From: Proteles cristata cristata
Taxonomy: Eukaryota; Chordata; Mammalia; Carnivora; Hyaenidae
Direction: 5' to 3'
DNA length: 64,000 nucleotides
Assembly (NCBI GenBank): GCA_017311185.1
Contig: JAESUZ010005170.1
Coordinates: 186,001-250,000, forward strand
The notes under the pieces are model-generated. The model did not search any database. It was not told where the DNA came from and was given only the letters and a program-made list of their open reading frames with translations. Position 1 is the stretch's first letter. Each line of letters opens with the position of its first letter. Position numbers and translations under genes: made by a program. This document shows, in pieces, positions 62,980-64,000 of this stretch.

Positions 62980-63194
62980 AAAAAAATGTTTTCATTTATT
63001 TTTGAGAGAGAGATAGAGACAATATGAGCAGGGGAGGGTCAGAGAGAGAGGGAGATACAGAATCCAAAGACAGGCTCCAGGCTCTGAGCTAGCTGTCAGC
63101 ACAGAGCCCGATGTGGGACTCGAGCCCACAAACCGTGAGATCATGACCTGAGCCGAAGTCGGACGCTCAACTGATTGAGCCACCCAGGCACCCC
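62980..63194 (-). mobile_element. Feline SINE
   Basis: AGGCATTCTAAGACTTT before and AGGCATTCTAAGAAGAG after. Confidence 0.93.
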
Positions 63195-63319
63195 AGAAAA
63201 GGCATTCTAAGAAGAGGAAGAGGCATGTGCAAAGGCCCTGTGGCAGAAGGAAGCCTAGTGCATATGAGGGACAAAAGAGAGCTGGTGCAGCTGTGGCTCA
63301 CTCAGCAAGTGGAAAAATT

Positions 63320-63516
63320 TAAACTTATTTTTTAAATGTTTGTTTGTTTATTTATTTATTTATAGAAAGAGTGGAGGAGAGGGAGAGAGAGAATCCCACG
63401 TGGGCTCTGAGTGGCAAGGAGGCAAGTGCGGGGCTCAATTCTACAACCCTGGGACCATGACTTGAGCTGAAATCAAGAGTCAGACGCTTAATCAACTGAG
63501 CCACCCAGGTGACCCA
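63320..63516 (-). mobile_element. Feline SINE
   Basis: CAGCAAGTGGAAAAATTT and CAGCAAGTGGAGAATTTT flank it. Confidence 0.92.
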
Positions 63517-63794
63517 GCAAGTGGAGAATTTTATAAAAGGACACTGAGGAGACGGATATTGGCCAGAGTGTGCAGGGATTCAGGGGCTATGTTAGTGATT
63601 TGTGTCCTTATCCTGAGCACAATAGGGATTATTGAAAAGATTAAAAGTGAAAAAGACGACTCCATTTGTAAAAGGTATTGGATGAGGGGCAAACCTCAAA
63701 GCAGGGAGGTCAATTAGAAGGCTATAAGTACGTGTCCGGTGAGAAAAGATATCTTAGTGGTGGTGAGAGTGGTAGACACTGAGAGAGAAGAGAG

Positions 63795-64000
63795 CTTTTT
63801 TTTTTTTTTTTAATGTTTTATTTATTTTGGGGGAGAGAGAGAGAGCATGAGCAGGAGGGTCAGAGGGAGTCACAGGCTCTGAACAGGCTCCAGGCTCTGA
63901 GCTGGCATAACCCCCTGAGCCCGACGCGGGGCCCGAACCCACGAACCGCGAGATCGTGACCTAAGCGAAAGTCAGACGCTGAACCAACTAAGCCACCCAG
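63795..64000 (-). mobile_element. Feline SINE, cut by window end
   Basis: Reverse copy that stops at CCACCCAG, a few bases from the end of its head. Confidence 0.93.

Noticed and set aside
52900..64000. Expected neighbour gene MCTS1
   Set aside because: I looked for its coding exons on the plus strand and recognised none; in human it starts further upstream than this window reaches.

Overview
The window is mammalian X-linked DNA, almost certainly from a cat-family carnivore. It is packed with tRNA-Lys-derived carnivore SINEs of the feline type (head reading GGGCGCCTGGGTGGCTCAGT, then a CT-rich stretch and an A-rich tail). It also holds carnivore L1 fragments, a few old MIR/MER copies and one decayed endogenous retrovirus. 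One host gene is recognisable: CUL4B, encoding cullin-4B, on the minus strand.

CUL4B occupies the window from base 1 to about 52.5 kb. I could place 20 coding exons with intact reading frame and splice sites. The last one, at the left edge, is cut by the window, so about 63 C-terminal residues, including the neddylation region, lie outside. Two starts are visible. A GC-rich proximal promoter near 34 kb leads into an exon that starts MFPTGFSS. A distal promoter near 52.4-52.6 kb probably feeds a short exon at 51.5 kb that gives another N terminus, MSQTSGSG. The two exons join in phase at the same point.

Layout: 1-8 kb, exons 13-20 with ordinary introns; 8-14 kb, a large intron holding a broken L1 with SINEs and a U6 snRNA pseudogene inside; 14-20.4 kb, exons 4-12, including an intron with U12-type signals and unusual AT...AT ends; 20.4-33 kb, SINE- and MIR-rich introns around exon 3; 33.2-34.8 kb, the large Ser/Ala-rich exon 2 and the CpG-rich promoter; 35-51 kb, the distal intron, with a probable solo LTR at 36 kb and a minus-strand class I (gammaretrovirus-like) provirus at 41.1-48.3 kb; 51.5-52.6 kb, the distal exon(s) and promoter; 52.6-64 kb, upstream sequence made mostly of SINEs, with no gene recognised.

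The provirus has two LTRs, a primer-binding site fitting tRNA-Gly, and gag, protease, reverse transcriptase, RNase H and integrase remnants. Only a stub of env remains. Frames are broken and several catalytic residues are changed, so it is a dead copy. I found no bacterial-type system, CRISPR array or clearly new gene. The most notable points are the AT...AT U12-type intron, the diverged distal N-terminal exon, the tRNA-Gly-primed provirus between the two CUL4B promoters, and stacked insertions in one L1 target.
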